A DNA stretch of 64,000 nucleotides from Geodermatophilus marinus (GTDB lineage: Bacteria; Actinomycetota; Actinomycetes; Mycobacteriales; Geodermatophilaceae). The notes below the pieces were generated by a model. That model ran no database searches. It worked only from the letters and a program-made list of their open reading frames with translations, and was not told the origin of the DNA. The position numbers and the translations under genes are program-made. The stretch is from NCBI RefSeq assembly GCF_003428645.1, contig NZ_QVQH01000001.1, positions 310,001 to 374,000 on the forward strand. Reading direction: 5' to 3'. Below, in pieces: positions 1-12,010 of this stretch. Numbering within the stretch: the stretch's first letter is position 1; the number at the start of each line of letters is the position of its first letter.

Positions 1-1
1 C

Positions 2-628
2 GGCGCGCTGACCGACCACGTGCTCGACCTCGCGCTGGCCCGCTGCCGGCGCTGGCTGGACCAGGACATCGCGCTGTCGGTCGCGGTCAACCTCTCCGCC
101 CACTGCCTGGCCGAGCCCGACCTCGTCGAGCGGGTGCGGCGCGCGCTGCGCCGGCACGGGGTGCCGGGGGAGCTGCTCACCCTGGAGCTGACCGAGGGCA
201 GCGTCGTCGACGACTCGGTCCGCAACAGCACCGTGCTCGCCGACCTGCACGCCCTGGGTCTGCGGCTGTCGATGGACGACTTCGGCACCGGCTACTCGTC
301 GCTGTCCCAGCTGCGGCAGCTGCCCATCGACGAGGTCAAGATCGACAAGTCGTTCGTGCTGAGCATGTCCACCAGCCAGGGGGAGTCCTTCATCGCCCGC
401 TCGATCATCGAGCTGGCCCACAACCTCGGCCTGCGCGTGGTCGCCGAGGGCGTCGAGGACGAGCTCACCCGCAACGCCCTGGCCGACATGGGCTGCGACA
501 AGCTCCAGGGCTTCCTCATCAGCCGCCCGCTGCCCGACGACAAGCTGGAGAGCTGGCTGCTGGCGCGCACCGGGGTGCGCTCGGCCGTGCCCGGGACGCC
601 GCACCGGCGGCTGTTCGTCCGGGCCTGA
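2..628 (+). CDS. EAL-domain cyclic-di-GMP phosphodiesterase, 3' part
   Basis: The reading frame is open from the left edge, so the N-terminus lies outside the window. The visible 208 residues are the C-terminal two thirds of an EAL domain, the family that hydrolyses cyclic di-GMP to pGpG. Recognisable parts are LELTE on an early core strand, the loop-6 motif DDFGTGYSS, the VKIDKSFV strand carrying the DxxK-type residues, the AEGVE segment with a metal-binding or general-base region Glu, and a closing QGF segment. The signature EAL tripeptide itself must be upstream. Whether a GGDEF or sensor domain precedes it cannot be seen. The gene is followed by a tRNA with its own promoter, so it probably ends its transcription unit here. 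Confidence 0.9.
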   Translation, partial: GALTDHVLDLALARCRRWLDQDIALSVAVNLSAHCLAEPDLVERVRRALRRHGVPGELLTLELTEGSVVDDSVRNSTVLADLHALGLRLSMDDFGTGYSSLSQLRQLPIDEVKIDKSFVLSMSTSQGESFIARSIIELAHNLGLRVVAEGVEDELTRNALADMGCDKLQGFLISRPLPDDKLESWLLARTGVRSAVPGTPHRRLFVRA

Positions 629-645
629 CCCCGGCGAGAACCCCC

Positions 646-676
646 GCGACACCCCCCGCTCGAGGTCGGGTACAGT
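646..676 (+). promoter_or_regulatory. Likely promoter of the tRNA-Thr gene
   Basis: A good -10 hexamer TACAGT lies at 671-676, about 20 nt before the mature tRNA. The -35 region is poor (GCGACA at 646-651, spacer 19). The call rests mainly on the -10 box and its position. Confidence 0.45.
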
Positions 677-695
677 TCTCCTCGGCCTCGCGCCC

Positions 696-768
696 GCCCC
701 TTTAGCTCAGTCGGCAGAGCGTCTCCATGGTAAGGAGAAGGTCTACGGTTCGATTCCGTAAAGGGGCT
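696..768 (+). tRNA. tRNA-Thr (anticodon GGT)
   Basis: A full cloverleaf can be folded. The acceptor stem GCCCCTT (696-702) pairs with AAGGGGC (761-767). The D-arm is GCTC/GAGC. The anticodon stem TCTCC/GGAGA encloses the loop ATGGTAA, giving anticodon GGT at 729-731. The T-arm has a TTCGATT loop. The discriminator is T768 and no CCA is encoded. GGT reads ACC and ACT, the main threonine codons in a GC-rich actinobacterium. Confidence 0.97.
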
Positions 769-826
769 CTGGAACAACACCGCGGCCGCGCGGTCCGGTC
801 GTCCGACCGGGCCGCAGGCCGCCCCC

Positions 827-900
827 GGCGGTGTAGCTCAGCCAGGCAGAGCAAGCGGCTCATAATCGCTGTGTCACCGGTTCAAATCCGGTCACCGCTA
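827..900 (+). tRNA. tRNA-Met (anticodon CAT, elongator)
   Basis: The acceptor GGCGGTG (827-833) pairs with CACCGCT (893-899), with one G-T closing pair. The anticodon loop CTCATAA gives CAT at 861-863. The T-loop is TTCAAAT and the discriminator A900. The anticodon stem lacks the GGG/CCC run of initiator tRNAs and position 1 pairs with 72, so this is the elongator. CCA is not encoded. It lies 58 nt after tRNA-Thr and just before rpmG, probably in one transcript. Confidence 0.96.
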
Positions 901-997
901 CCCCGACGGACCCCGCCAGCCGGGGTCCGTCCGCGTGTGGGCGCCCGCCCGCGCGCCGGGCCGGCCGGCCCGTCCTGACAAGGCGAGGAGCGCTCCC

Positions 998-1162
998 GTG
1001 GCAGCCACCGACATCCGTCCGAAGATCACCCTGGCCTGCCAGGAGTGCAAGAACCGGAACTACATCACCCGCAAGAACCGGCGCAACGACCCCGACCGGC
1101 TCGAGCTGAAGAAGTACTGCCCGGTCGACCGCAAGCACACGGTCCACCGCGAGACGCGCTGA
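998..1162 (+). CDS. rpmG: 50S ribosomal protein L33
   Basis: A 54-residue protein with the L33 pattern [20 protein letters not shown]. The GTG start is chosen because GAGGAG lies 7 nt before it and because the length matches the family. L33 sits near the tRNA E site of the large subunit. The zinc-binding form has two CxxC pairs. Here the first pair is intact, but the second reads CPVDRK with only one cysteine. The protein therefore keeps three of the four ligands, and zinc binding is doubtful. The location upstream of hadA matches the rpmG2-hadA-hadB order of mycobacteria. Confidence 0.95.
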   Translation: MAATDIRPKITLACQECKNRNYITRKNRRNDPDRLELKKYCPVDRKHTVHRETR

Positions 1163-1194
1163 GCGGCGGCGCGCACGGACGGGAGGGCGGGAGC

Positions 1195-1641
1195 ATGGCA
1201 CTCGACACGGGACTGGTCGGGCGCAGCTACCCGCCCTCTGCCGTCTACGAGGTCGGCCGCGAGAAGATCGCCGAGTTCGCCGCCGCCGTCGGCGCGACCG
1301 ACGCGGTGCACACCGACGCCGCGGCCGCCCGGGCGGCCGGCCACCCCGACGTCGTGGCCCCGCCCACGTTCGCCATCGTGGTGACCCTCGCCGCGGCCGG
1401 TGCGGTCGTCCGCGACCCCGACGTCGACCTCGACTACAGCCGGGTCGTGCACGGGGAGCAGCGCTTCACCCACCACCGGCCCATCCGCGCCGGTGACCGG
1501 CTGGTCGCCACCCCTGTGGTGGAGGCGGTCCGCAGCGTCGGCGGCAACGACCTGCTCACCACCCGCGTGGACGTCGCCACCGAGGGCGGCGAGCCGGTCT
1601 GCTCGGCGACGTCGATGCTCGTCGTCCGGGGGGATGCATGA
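1195..1641 (+). CDS. hadA: MaoC-like dehydratase, HadA-type subunit (N-terminal MaoC domain)
   Basis: A 148-residue protein resembling the mycobacterial HadA subunit of (3R)-hydroxyacyl-ACP dehydratase. It shows an N-terminal hot-dog domain: the early segment with a VGR.KIAEFAAAVG helix, a substrate-channel APPTFA motif, and RFTHHRPIRAGDRL. The family's catalytic D/H pair is carried by the partner HadB. The ATG start follows a purine-rich GGGAGGGCGGGAG site. The stop overlaps the start of hadB by 4 bp, so the two subunits are translationally coupled. In mycobacteria this enzyme serves FAS-II and mycolate elongation. I see no hadC here, and if the host makes no mycolates the acyl substrate must be different. 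Confidence 0.85.
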   Translation: MALDTGLVGRSYPPSAVYEVGREKIAEFAAAVGATDAVHTDAAAARAAGHPDVVAPPTFAIVVTLAAAGAVVRDPDVDLDYSRVVHGEQRFTHHRPIRAGDRLVATPVVEAVRSVGGNDLLTTRVDVATEGGEPVCSATSMLVVRGDA

Positions 1642-2066
1642 GCGCCACCGTGCGCGCGGCCGAGGTCGAGGTCGGCACCGAGCTCCCCGAGCAGGTCTAC
1701 CCGGTCACCCGGGCCGACCTCGTGCGCTACGCCGGGGCCTCCGGCGACCTCAACCCCATCCACTGGAGCGACCGGGTGGCCACGGCGGTCGGGCTGCCCG
1801 GGGTCATCGCCCACGGCATGCTGACGATGGCGCTCGCCGCCCGGGCGGTCACCACCTGGGCCGCTGACCCCGCCGCCCTCGTCGAGTACCAGGTCCGCTT
1901 CGGCCGCCCCGTGGTCGTCCCCGACGACGACGAGGGGACGGCGGTCGCCGTCCGCGGGCGGGTCGCCGCGCTGGGCGAGGACGGCCGGGCCCGAGTGGAC
2001 CTCACCGTCACCTGCGGCGGGGAGAAGGTGCTCTCCCTGGCCCGCGCCACCGTCCAGCTGGCCTGA
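1638..2066 (+). CDS. hadB: MaoC-like dehydratase, HadB-type catalytic subunit
   Basis: A 142-residue MaoC/hydratase-2 protein. The catalytic motif is clear: YAGASGDLNPIHW supplies the Asp and His of the hydratase-2 site, and GVIAHGMLTM is the conserved helix start facing it. It is expected to dehydrate 3-hydroxyacyl thioesters as a heterodimer with the upstream HadA-like protein. The ATG overlaps the hadA stop (ATGA at 1638-1641). After it comes aspC, which is convergent, so the rpmG-hadA-hadB unit ends here. Confidence 0.87.
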   Translation: MSATVRAAEVEVGTELPEQVYPVTRADLVRYAGASGDLNPIHWSDRVATAVGLPGVIAHGMLTMALAARAVTTWAADPAALVEYQVRFGRPVVVPDDDEGTAVAVRGRVAALGEDGRARVDLTVTCGGEKVLSLARATVQLA

Positions 2067-2093
2067 CCCGTCCCGGCCCCCGACCGGGCGCGG

Positions 2094-3347
2094 TCAGCCG
2101 GCCCGGGCGAGCAGGCGCTGCATCCGCGACACGCCCTCCACGAGGTCGTCGTCCCCGAGCGCGTAGGACATCCGCAGGTAGCCGGGGGTCCCGAACGCCT
2201 CCCCGGGGACGACGGCCACCTCGGCCTCCTCCAGGACCAGCTCGGCCAGCTCCGCGCTGGTCGTGGCGGTGCGCCCGCCGATCGACCGGCCGAGCAGGGC
2301 CTTGACCGACGGGTAGACGTAGAACGCCCCGCGGGGCTCGGGGCAGGCCACCCCGGGGATCTCCCGCAGCATCGACACGATGGTCCGGCGACGCCGGTCG
2401 AAGGCGGTGCGCATCGTGTCCACGGCCGAGAGGTCACCGGTGAGCGCGGCCACCGCGGCCGCCTGGGAGACGTTGGCCACGTTGGAGGTGGCGTGCGACT
2501 GCAGGTTGGTCGCCGCCTTCACCACGTCGGCCGGCCCGAGCAGCCAGCCGACCCGCCAGCCGGTCATCGCGTAGGTCTTGGCCACACCGTTGACGACGAC
2601 GCAGCGGTCGGCCAGCTCGGGCACCAGGACCGGCATCGAGGGGGCCGTGGCGCCGTCGTAGGTGAGGTGCTCGTAGATCTCGTCGGTGAGCACCCACAGG
2701 CCGTGGTCGGCCGCCCAGCGGCCGATCTCCTCGACCACCTCCGGCGGGTACACCGCCCCCGTCGGGTTGGAGGGGGAGCAGAACAGCAGCACCTTCGTGC
2801 GCGGGGTGCGGGCGGCCTCGAGCTGGGCGACCGACACCAGGTAGCCGCTCTGCTCGTCGGCCACCACCGGCACCGGCACACCCCCGGCCAGGGAGATCGC
2901 CTCGGGGTAGGTCGTCCAGTAGGGCGCCGGCAGGAGCACCTCGTCGCCCGGGTCGAGCATCGTGGCGAAGGCCTCGTAGACCGCCTGCTTGCCGCCGTTG
3001 GTGACCAGGACGTTGGCCGGGGTCAGCTGCAGCCCCGAGTCCCGGGCGGTCTTGGCGACGATCGCCTCCTTGAGCGCCGGCAGCCCCCCGGCGGGGGTGT
3101 ACCGGTGCATCGCCGGCTGCCGGCAGGCGGCGACCGCGGCCTCGACGACGTACTCGGGCGTCGGGAAGTCCGGCTCCCCCGCACCGAAGCCGATCACCGG
3201 GCGGCCCGCGGCCTTGAGCGCCTTGGCCTTGGCGTCCACGGCCAGCGTGGCCGACTCGGCGATCGCGGCGATGCGGCGGGAGACGCGCCGCTCGGCCGGG
3301 GGCGCGGCGGTCGTGGTGGCGGCGGGCTCCGAGGAGGAGGCGGTCAT
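2094..3347 (-). CDS. aspC: Aspartate aminotransferase, class I PLP-dependent
   Basis: A 417-residue fold-type I aminotransferase, interconverting aspartate and oxaloacetate with glutamate/2-oxoglutarate. The PLP Schiff-base lysine is K257 in [15 protein letters not shown]194 (SPSNPTG), D222 and Y225 (TDEIYEHL) complete the cofactor site, and R265 and the late YLRMSYA arginine bind phosphate and substrate carboxylate. [10 protein letters not shown] near residue 56 is the N-terminal signature. The first 20 residues are low complexity. aspC next to secE is the arrangement also known from Streptomyces. It is transcribed towards hadB and divergently from trpT-secE. Confidence 0.93.
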   Translation of the reverse strand: MTASSSEPAATTTAAPPAERRVSRRIAAIAESATLAVDAKAKALKAAGRPVIGFGAGEPDFPTPEYVVEAAVAACRQPAMHRYTPAGGLPALKEAIVAKTARDSGLQLTPANVLVTNGGKQAVYEAFATMLDPGDEVLLPAPYWTTYPEAISLAGGVPVPVVADEQSGYLVSVAQLEAARTPRTKVLLFCSPSNPTGAVYPPEVVEEIGRWAADHGLWVLTDEIYEHLTYDGATAPSMPVLVPELADRCVVVNGVAKTYAMTGWRVGWLLGPADVVKAATNLQSHATSNVANVSQAAAVAALTGDLSAVDTMRTAFDRRRRTIVSMLREIPGVACPEPRGAFYVYPSVKALLGRSIGGRTATTSAELAELVLEEAEVAVVPGEAFGTPGYLRMSYALGDDDLVEGVSRMQRLLARAG

Positions 3348-3419
3348 GGGGTCATCGTGTCAAAGCCGGGCGCGTCCGGCGCCCGGCGTCCGTCCTGCCC
3401 CGCGCCCGACGGGAGCGCG

Positions 3420-3450
3420 TTGGCTGCCGGCCCCCGCGGTCCCGTACACT
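3420..3450 (+). promoter_or_regulatory. Possible promoter of trpT-secE-nusG
   Basis: TTGGCT (3420-3425) and TACACT (3445-3450) are separated by 19 nt, about 105 nt before tRNA-Trp. The spacing is slightly long. It is the best candidate in the aspC-trpT gap. Confidence 0.35.
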
Positions 3451-3555
3451 GCTTGTCCTGGGGCAGGTCGACCCCGCCACCGGCGTGCCCCGGATCCCCT
3501 CGGGGTGGGGCGCTGTCCGGAGCGGGTCGGACGGTCCCAGGCCCGGCCAGGGCAC

Positions 3556-3628
<73 letters not shown>

Positions 3629-3740
3629 CCCGTGCCGCCGGCCCGCTGCCGGCGACCAGCACGACCGCACGAGACCACGACAGCACCAGGCCGACCGGGG
3701 CCGCCCCCGGCCGGCACCACCACGAGGCGAGCGAGGCGCA

Positions 3741-4280
3741 GTGAGCGACGACAAGCCGGGACGCGAGGACGACGCCCGCACCGCCGCCGACGCCGAGCTC
3801 ACCGACGAGCAGATCGACCGGGAGACCCCGGGCGTCGACGACGCCGGCGCGCTCGAGGCCGCCGAGGACGACGTCGCCGCGGACGCCGAGGCGGACGAGG
3901 AGAAGGTGGTCGCCGGGCGCACCGGCGGCCGGCGTGGTGGCCGCATCACCGCCGGGGACGAGGACGACGAGTCCGCGCCGCCCGCGGGGCGCCGGGCCGC
4001 CCGGGAGCGCTCCACCCGGCCGGCGGGGCGGGCGCCGTCCGGCGGCACCCGGTCCCGGGCGGCCGCCGAGCGGGCGCGCGCCGACGAGGTCCGCCAGCGC
4101 CGGAGCCTGCGCCGGTTCCTCCGCGAGGTCGTCGCCGAGCTGCGCAAGGTCATCTGGCCGGGGCGCCGGGAGCTGATCACCTACACGACCGTGGTGATCA
4201 TCTTCGTCGCCTTCGTGGTCGCCCTCGTGGCCGGCCTCGACCTGCTCTTCGCCCAGGGCGTGCTCGCCGTCTTCGGCTGA
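3741..4280 (+). CDS. secE: Preprotein translocase subunit SecE
   Basis: SecE clamps SecY in the SecYEG channel of the inner membrane. The conserved cytoplasmic amphipathic segment [20 protein letters not shown] lies near residues 120-142 and is followed by one transmembrane helix (about 150-172). The protein is 179 residues, much longer than the roughly 65-residue essential core. The first 110 residues are an acidic then Arg/Gly-rich disordered tail, as in other actinobacteria. The GTG at 3741 is preceded by GAGGCG. nusG follows after 40 nt, so secE and nusG are one transcript. Confidence 0.93.
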   Translation: MSDDKPGREDDARTAADAELTDEQIDRETPGVDDAGALEAAEDDVAADAEADEEKVVAGRTGGRRGGRITAGDEDDESAPPAGRRAARERSTRPAGRAPSGGTRSRAAAERARADEVRQRRSLRRFLREVVAELRKVIWPGRRELITYTTVVIIFVAFVVALVAGLDLLFAQGVLAVFG

Positions 4281-4320
4281 GCCCCCCCGCACGCCCGTCA
4301 CCGACCGAGGAAGAGACACC

Positions 4321-5205
4321 GTGACCGACCCCCGCGAGCCCTTCGACACCGACAGCGCCGTCGAGGCCACCGACCTCGACGACGCCCGCTTCGACCTCCG
4401 CGGCTCCGCCGACGTGGAGACCGGCGTCGGCGAGGCCGGGGCCGCCGAGGGCTCCACGGAGACCGCCGACCAGGACGCCGACACCGGGGTCGCCGACGTC
4501 GCCCCCGAGGTGGAGGCCGGCGACCCGGACAGCCTGGCCACCGACCCGCTGGCCGCGCCGGCCCCCGCCTCCGACCTGCCGGAGCCGGCCGAGGACGAGG
4601 ACCCGGTCGAGGAGCTGCGCAAGGCCCTGCGGATCGCGCCCGGCGACTGGTACGTCGTCCACTCCTACGCGGGCTACGAGAACAAGGTGAAGACCAACCT
4701 CGAGTCCCGCATCCAGTCCCTGGACATGGAGGACTACATCTTCCAGATCGAGGTGCCCACCGAGGAGGTCACCGAGATCAAGAACGGCAAGCGGACGCAG
4801 GTCAACCGGAAGGTCTTCCCCGGCTACCTGCTGGTGCGCATGGAGCTCAACGACGAGTCGTGGGGCGCGGTGCGCAACACACCGGGCGTCACCGGCTTCG
4901 TGGGCGCCACCTCCCGGCCCTCCCCGCTGACCCTCGACGAGGTCGTGAAGATCCTCGCGCCGACCGTCACCCCGCAGGTGACCAAGGCGGCAGAGACCAC
5001 CACGGCGGCCGCCGCCGCGCCGACCACCGCCGTGGTCGACTTCGAGGTCGGCGAGTCGGTGACCGTGATGGACGGGCCCTTCGCGACCCTGCCGGCCACC
5101 ATCAACGAGATCAACGCCGAGCAGCAGAAGCTCCAGGTGCTGGTCTCCATCTTCGGCCGGGAGACGCCGGTCGAGCTGTCGTTCAACCAGGTGCAGAAGC
5201 TGTAG
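4321..5205 (+). CDS. nusG: Transcription termination/antitermination factor NusG
   Basis: A 294-residue NusG. Residues 1-100 form an acidic low-complexity tail typical of actinobacterial NusG. The NGN domain that binds the RNA polymerase clamp starts at [12 protein letters not shown] (109-120) and runs to about 215, including [10 protein letters not shown] linker rich in Thr and Ala (221-237) leads to the C-terminal KOW domain ([15 protein letters not shown] to the end), which contacts Rho or S10. The GTG start has a strong GAGGAAGAG site. The TAG stop forms the first bases of a dispersed palindromic element. Confidence 0.96.
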   Translation: MTDPREPFDTDSAVEATDLDDARFDLRGSADVETGVGEAGAAEGSTETADQDADTGVADVAPEVEAGDPDSLATDPLAAPAPASDLPEPAEDEDPVEELRKALRIAPGDWYVVHSYAGYENKVKTNLESRIQSLDMEDYIFQIEVPTEEVTEIKNGKRTQVNRKVFPGYLLVRMELNDESWGAVRNTPGVTGFVGATSRPSPLTLDEVVKILAPTVTPQVTKAAETTTAAAAAPTTAVVDFEVGESVTVMDGPFATLPATINEINAEQQKLQVLVSIFGRETPVELSFNQVQKL

Positions 5206-5269
5206 AAGGGCCTCGGTGCCCCCAGTCCTCGCTCCGCTCGGCCCGGGGCCCTGCACCGAGGCCGTTCCA
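5203..5269 (+). repeat. Dispersed 3'-end palindrome, copy after nusG
   Basis: The element begins with the nusG stop (TAGAAGGGCC). The outer stem GGCCTCGGTGC (5209-5219) pairs exactly with GCACCGAGGCC (5253-5263), and the interior carries CCTCGCTCCGCTCGG. It ends with the common tail GCCGTTCCA. It can fold in nusG-rplK mRNA. Confidence 0.85.
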
Positions 5270-5291
5270 CCACCCCATCGAGAAGGAAGTC

Positions 5292-5723
5292 ATGCCCCCC
5301 AGGAAGCGGTTGACCGCGGTCATCAAGCTCCAGATCAACGCCGGTGCGGCCACCCCCGCCCCGCCCGTGGGTCCGGCGCTCGGCCAGCACGGCGTCAACA
5401 TCATGGAGTTCTGCAAGGCCTACAACGCCGCCACGGAGTCGCAGCGCGGCAACGTGATCCCGGTCGAGATCTCGGTCTTCGAGGACCGCTCGTTCACCTT
5501 CGTCACCAAGACCCCGCCGGCGGCCCGCATGCTGCTCAAGGCGGCCGGGGTGGAGAAGGGGTCCGGCGAGCCGCACAAGACCAAGGTCGCCACCGTGACC
5601 CGCGACCAGGTCCGCGAGATCGCGCAGACCAAGATGGCCGACCTCAACGCCAACTCGCTCGAGCAGGCCGAGAAGATCATCGAGGGCACCGCCCGCTCGA
5701 TGGGCATCACCGTCACCCAGTAG
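5292..5723 (+). CDS. rplK: 50S ribosomal protein L11
   Basis: A 143-residue L11 of normal length. The N-terminal domain ([19 protein letters not shown], with its thiostrepton-facing proline-rich loop [10 protein letters not shown]) and the rRNA-binding C-terminal domain ([14 protein letters not shown] ... [20 protein letters not shown]) are both present. L11 forms the GTPase-associated centre with 23S rRNA helix 43/44 and is the target of thiopeptide antibiotics. The ATG start follows GAAGGAAG. The stop is TAG, next to another palindromic element that separates it from rplA. Confidence 0.97.
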   Translation: MPPRKRLTAVIKLQINAGAATPAPPVGPALGQHGVNIMEFCKAYNAATESQRGNVIPVEISVFEDRSFTFVTKTPPAARMLLKAAGVEKGSGEPHKTKVATVTRDQVREIAQTKMADLNANSLEQAEKIIEGTARSMGITVTQ

Positions 5724-5790
5724 GAGAGGACCCCGCTGCCCCCCGGGTCTCGCACGCCCGGCCCGGGACCCCGCAGCGGGGCCGTTCGTG
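5721..5790 (+). repeat. Dispersed 3'-end palindrome, copy after rplK
   Basis: The rplK stop TAG is followed by GAGAGGACCCCGCTGC. The left arm (5728-5739) pairs with GCAGCGGGGCC (5773-5783). The inner part has CCCGGGTCTCGC and GGCCCGGG arms. The tail reads GCCGTTCG. Confidence 0.85.
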
Positions 5791-5857
5791 GGAGGGCCTC
5801 TCGCCAGGCCCGGTCACCACAGGACTCCCGGCCCGGCGCCGGGGGAGAGGAACCACC

Positions 5858-6577
5858 ATGGCGAAGCACGGCAAGAAGTTCCGCGAGGCGGCCGCCAAGG
5901 TCGACCGCGAGAACCTGTACACCCCGCTGCAGGCCGCCGGCCTGGCCAAGCAGACGTCGCCGACCAGCTACGACGCCACCGTCGAGGTCGCGATGCGCCT
6001 GGGCGTCGACCCGCGCAAGGCCGACCAGATGGTCCGCGGCACGGTCAACCTGCCGCACGGCACCGGCAAGACCGCCCGCGTCATCGTCTTCGCGACCGGT
6101 GACAAGGCCGCCGAGGCCGAGGCCGCCGGTGCCGACGTCGTGGGCTCCGACGACCTCATCGAGCGCATCCAGGGCGGCTTCCTGGACTTCGACGCAGCGA
6201 TCGCGACGCCGGACCAGATGGCCAAGGTCGGCCGGATCGCCCGCATCCTCGGTCCCCGCGGCCTGATGCCGAACCCGAAGACCGGCACCGTGACCCCCGA
6301 CGTCACCAAGGCGGTCAACGACATCAAGGGCGGGAAGATCAACTTCCGCGTCGACAAGCAGGCCAACCTGCACCTGGTGATCGGCAAGACCTCGTTCGAC
6401 GAGACCCGGCTCGTGGAGAACTACGCCGCCGCCCTCGACGAGGTCCTGCGCGCCAAGCCGGCCGCGGCCAAGGGGCGGTACCTGAAGAAGGTCACCATCT
6501 CCACGACGATGGGCCCGGGCATCCCGGTCGACCCGAACCGCACCCGCAACCTGACGGTGGACGAGCCGACCTCCTGA
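5858..6577 (+). CDS. rplA: 50S ribosomal protein L1
   Basis: A 239-residue L1, the usual bacterial length. The hallmark [21 protein letters not shown] motif and the second half of domain I ([25 protein letters not shown]) are intact. L1 forms the mobile stalk that escorts E-site tRNA, and in many bacteria it represses its own rplKA mRNA. The ATG at 5858 follows GGGGGAGAGGAA. A perfect 19-bp inverted repeat follows the gene and separates it from the rplJ promoter. Confidence 0.97.
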   Translation: MAKHGKKFREAAAKVDRENLYTPLQAAGLAKQTSPTSYDATVEVAMRLGVDPRKADQMVRGTVNLPHGTGKTARVIVFATGDKAAEAEAAGADVVGSDDLIERIQGGFLDFDAAIATPDQMAKVGRIARILGPRGLMPNPKTGTVTPDVTKAVNDIKGGKINFRVDKQANLHLVIGKTSFDETRLVENYAAALDEVLRAKPAAAKGRYLKKVTISTTMGPGIPVDPNRTRNLTVDEPTS

Positions 6578-6595
6578 GCTCCGCTCCTCCCACGG

Positions 6596-6652
6596 CGATC
6601 ATGGCGCCGTGACCGCTCGGTCCCCGGGGCCGTGGTCACGGCGCCATGATCG
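6596..6652 (+). terminator. Long inverted repeat ending the secE-rplA unit
   Basis: Perfect 19-bp arms at 6596-6614 (CGATCATGGCGCCGTGACC) and 6634-6652 are separated by 19 nt. There is no clear U-tract; TCTTCGGG follows. The GATCATGG end resembles the hairpin at 16150-16190. Confidence 0.75.
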
Positions 6653-6653
6653 T

Positions 6654-6681
6654 CTTCGGGGTCGTGCGCGGCGTGTATGCT
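6654..6681 (+). promoter_or_regulatory. Promoter of rplJL
   Basis: A good -10 TATGCT at 6676-6681 with a weak -35 (TTCGGG at 6654-6659, spacer 16), placed just after the rplA terminator and about 220 nt before rplJ. Confidence 0.5.
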
Positions 6682-6683
6682 GG

Positions 6684-6907
6684 CTGCCGTTCCCCCCAAG
6701 ACCGCTGGTCGCCGCACGTCCGCGTGCGGTCGAAGGCCCCGCTCCGGCGGGCGGCCCGCGCAGGAGGACGGTCCGATCGGCGGCGCCCACCCGCGCCCGC
6801 CCCTCGCCCCGTGCGCCCTGCGCCGGGGCGTTCGTCGTCTGCAGGCCCTCCCGACCGCCCGCCCCGCGCACCGGCCGGCGGTCCGCCCGACAGACGAGAG
6901 GAGGCCC
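6684..6907 (+). promoter_or_regulatory. rplJ 5' leader, probable L10-type autoregulatory RNA
   Basis: The 220-nt untranslated leader of rplJ contains CCCCCAAGACCGCTGGTC near its 5' end, a segment characteristic of actinobacterial L10 leaders, and several GC-rich complementary stretches. In other bacteria the L10-(L7/L12) complex binds a kink-turn in this leader and represses rplJL. No full covariance check was possible here. Confidence 0.6.
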
Positions 6908-7486
6908 ATGCCCACGCAGGCGAAGGCCGCGGTGATCGACGAGATCACCGAGCGGTTCCAGTCGTCCAGCGCGGCGGTGCTCACCGAGTACCGCGGGCTG
7001 ACCGTGGCGCAGCTGACCCAGCTGCGCCGTTCCCTCGGTGAGGGCAGCAGCTACGCCGTCGTCAAGAACACCCTGACGAAGCGTGCCGCGGAGCAGGTGG
7101 GCTTCGCCGACCTCGCGCCGCTGCTCAACGGCCCGACCGCGATCGCCTTCATCGAGGGCGACCCGGTCGACGCGGCCAAGGCGCTCCGTGACTTCGCGCG
7201 CGCCAACCCGCTGCTCGTCGTCAAGGGCGGCGTGGTCGAGGGCCGCACGGTCGACGCCGCCGAGGTCACCCGCCTCGCCGACGTCGAGAGCCGTGACGTG
7301 CTCCTGGCCAAGCTCGCCGGCGCCATGAAGGGCAACCTCACCAAGGCCGCGGGTCTGTTCCAGGCCCCGGTCGCGCAGGTCGCCCGCCTCGCCGCCGCCC
7401 TGCAGGAGAAGAAGTCCGCGGACGCTCCTGCCGCTGCTGCCGACACCACCCCCGACACCGACGCCGCCCCCGCCGCGGCCGACTGA
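6908..7486 (+). CDS. rplJ: 50S ribosomal protein L10
   Basis: A 192-residue L10. The N-terminal RNA-binding domain is clear ([33 protein letters not shown]), followed by the helix that anchors L7/L12 dimers ([20 protein letters not shown] ... [13 protein letters not shown]). The last 25 residues are an Ala/Asp/Thr tail. It forms the base of the stalk that recruits translation factors. The ATG follows GAGAGGAGG. It lies 17 nt upstream of rplL and is co-transcribed with it. Confidence 0.96.
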   Translation: MPTQAKAAVIDEITERFQSSSAAVLTEYRGLTVAQLTQLRRSLGEGSSYAVVKNTLTKRAAEQVGFADLAPLLNGPTAIAFIEGDPVDAAKALRDFARANPLLVVKGGVVEGRTVDAAEVTRLADVESRDVLLAKLAGAMKGNLTKAAGLFQAPVAQVARLAAALQEKKSADAPAAAADTTPDTDAAPAAAD

Positions 7487-7503
7487 CCCCAGAAGGAGAG
7501 ATC

Positions 7504-7902
7504 ATGGCCAAGCTGTCCAACGACGAGCTGCTCGACGCGTTCAAGGAGATGACCCTCCTCGAGCTGTCGGACTTCGTGAAGCTGTTCGAGGAGACCTTCG
7601 ACGTCACCGCGGCCGCCCCGGTCGCCGTCGCCGCGGCCCCGGCCGCCGGTGGTGCCGGTGGCGACGGTGGCGCCGCCGCCGCCGAGGAGCAGGACGAGTT
7701 CGACGTCATCCTCGAGAACGCCGGTGACAAGAAGATCCAGGTCATCAAGGAGGTGCGCGGCCTGACCTCGCTCGGCCTCAAGGAGGCCAAGGACCTGGTC
7801 GACGGCGCGCCGAAGCCGGTCCTGGAGAAGGTCGCCAAGGACGCCGCGGAGAAGGCCAAGGCCGCCCTCGAGGGCGCCGGCGCCACCGTCACCGTCAAGT
7901 GA
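7504..7902 (+). CDS. rplL: 50S ribosomal protein L7/L12
   Basis: A 132-residue L7/L12. The N-terminal dimerisation helix pair ([27 protein letters not shown] has its conserved core here) is followed by an Ala/Gly hinge (residues 38-60) and the C-terminal factor-binding domain ([20 protein letters not shown] to VTVK). It contacts EF-Tu, EF-G and IF2. AGAAGGAGAG is an excellent ribosome binding site, consistent with the need for several copies per ribosome. Confidence 0.97.
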   Translation: MAKLSNDELLDAFKEMTLLELSDFVKLFEETFDVTAAAPVAVAAAPAAGGAGGDGGAAAAEEQDEFDVILENAGDKKIQVIKEVRGLTSLGLKEAKDLVDGAPKPVLEKVAKDAAEKAKAALEGAGATVTVK

Positions 7903-7943
7903 GGGACCCCGCTGCCCTCGGGCCGCCTGCAGGGTCCCACCAC
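7903..7943 (+). repeat. Degenerate dispersed palindrome after rplL
   Basis: Directly after the TGA stop, GGGACCCCGCTGC is followed by GCCTGCAGGGTCCC, so the two arms remain but the middle has shrunk to about 10 nt. The start GGACCCCGCTGC matches the left arm of the copies after rplK and rpoA. Confidence 0.6.
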
Positions 7944-7994
7944 GAGCGTGCGAGTGGTGGGGGGCAGGGGGTCCTCCGGGAGCGGGGCCTCAGG

Positions 7995-8075
7995 GGCGGC
8001 ACCTGAGCCGTTCCAGGAGCGGCACGCAGGTCGTTCCAGGTGCGGCCGGGCCGCTCCAGCACGTCACCTCGCGGC
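7995..8075 (+). repeat. Repeated tail modules upstream of rpoB
   Basis: Three copies of the palindrome tail are seen without the rest of the element: GCCGTTCCAGGAGCGG, GTCGTTCCAGGTGCGG and GCCGCTCCAGCACGTCACC. They recall the tails after map, rpsM and rpsD. Confidence 0.5.
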
Positions 8076-8090
8076 GCTCCGCCGCACGCA

Positions 8091-8120
8091 GGGGCCGTCT
8101 CCCGATCGGGAGACGGCCCC
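8091..8120 (+). terminator. Terminator hairpin of the rplJL unit
   Basis: A perfect 30-nt palindrome: GGGGCCGTCTCCCGA (8091-8105) pairs with TCGGGAGACGGCCCC (8106-8120), followed by TGTCGCGTCT. It ends rplJL transcription or limits it before the rpoB promoter. Confidence 0.8.
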
Positions 8121-8266
8121 TGTCGCGTCTCCACAACCGCGGCGTGGCGGTCCCGCCGACGCGGCCCGGCTGGCATCATGGGTCCGCGCCGCGCGGCGGC
8201 GTGCCGAACCGGCCCCGCCGGCCGGCTGCCCTCCCGGGTGCGGTCCCCTCGTGCGGACCCCCGGCG

Positions 8267-8295
8267 TGGACAGCCCGCTGAGAACGGGGTAGGGT
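8267..8295 (+). promoter_or_regulatory. rpoB promoter
   Basis: TGGACA (8267-8272), a 17-nt spacer and TAGGGT (8290-8295), close to the actinobacterial housekeeping sigma consensus. About 200 nt of leader follow, starting with TTCCCTGTTGCGCTGCCCC. A GTTGCGCTGC segment also occurs in rpoB leaders of other actinobacteria as I recall them. Confidence 0.75.
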
Positions 8296-8495
8296 TCCCT
8301 GTTGCGCTGCCCCCTGACTGCATGCCCGCCGAGACGGGTCACCTGGGGTGCCCGGGGGACCGCTCCCGGACGCCCCGCGGAGACCGCCCGGACGGGCAGT
8401 TCAGCAGACCGGTCGGCAGTGCCGCCACTACCGACGACGACCCAGGACGACCCCGCACCCGCCCGCACGTCGTGAGGTCCTTGGAAGGACGCATC

Positions 8496-12005
<3,510 letters not shown>

Positions 12006-12010
12006 TCGGC

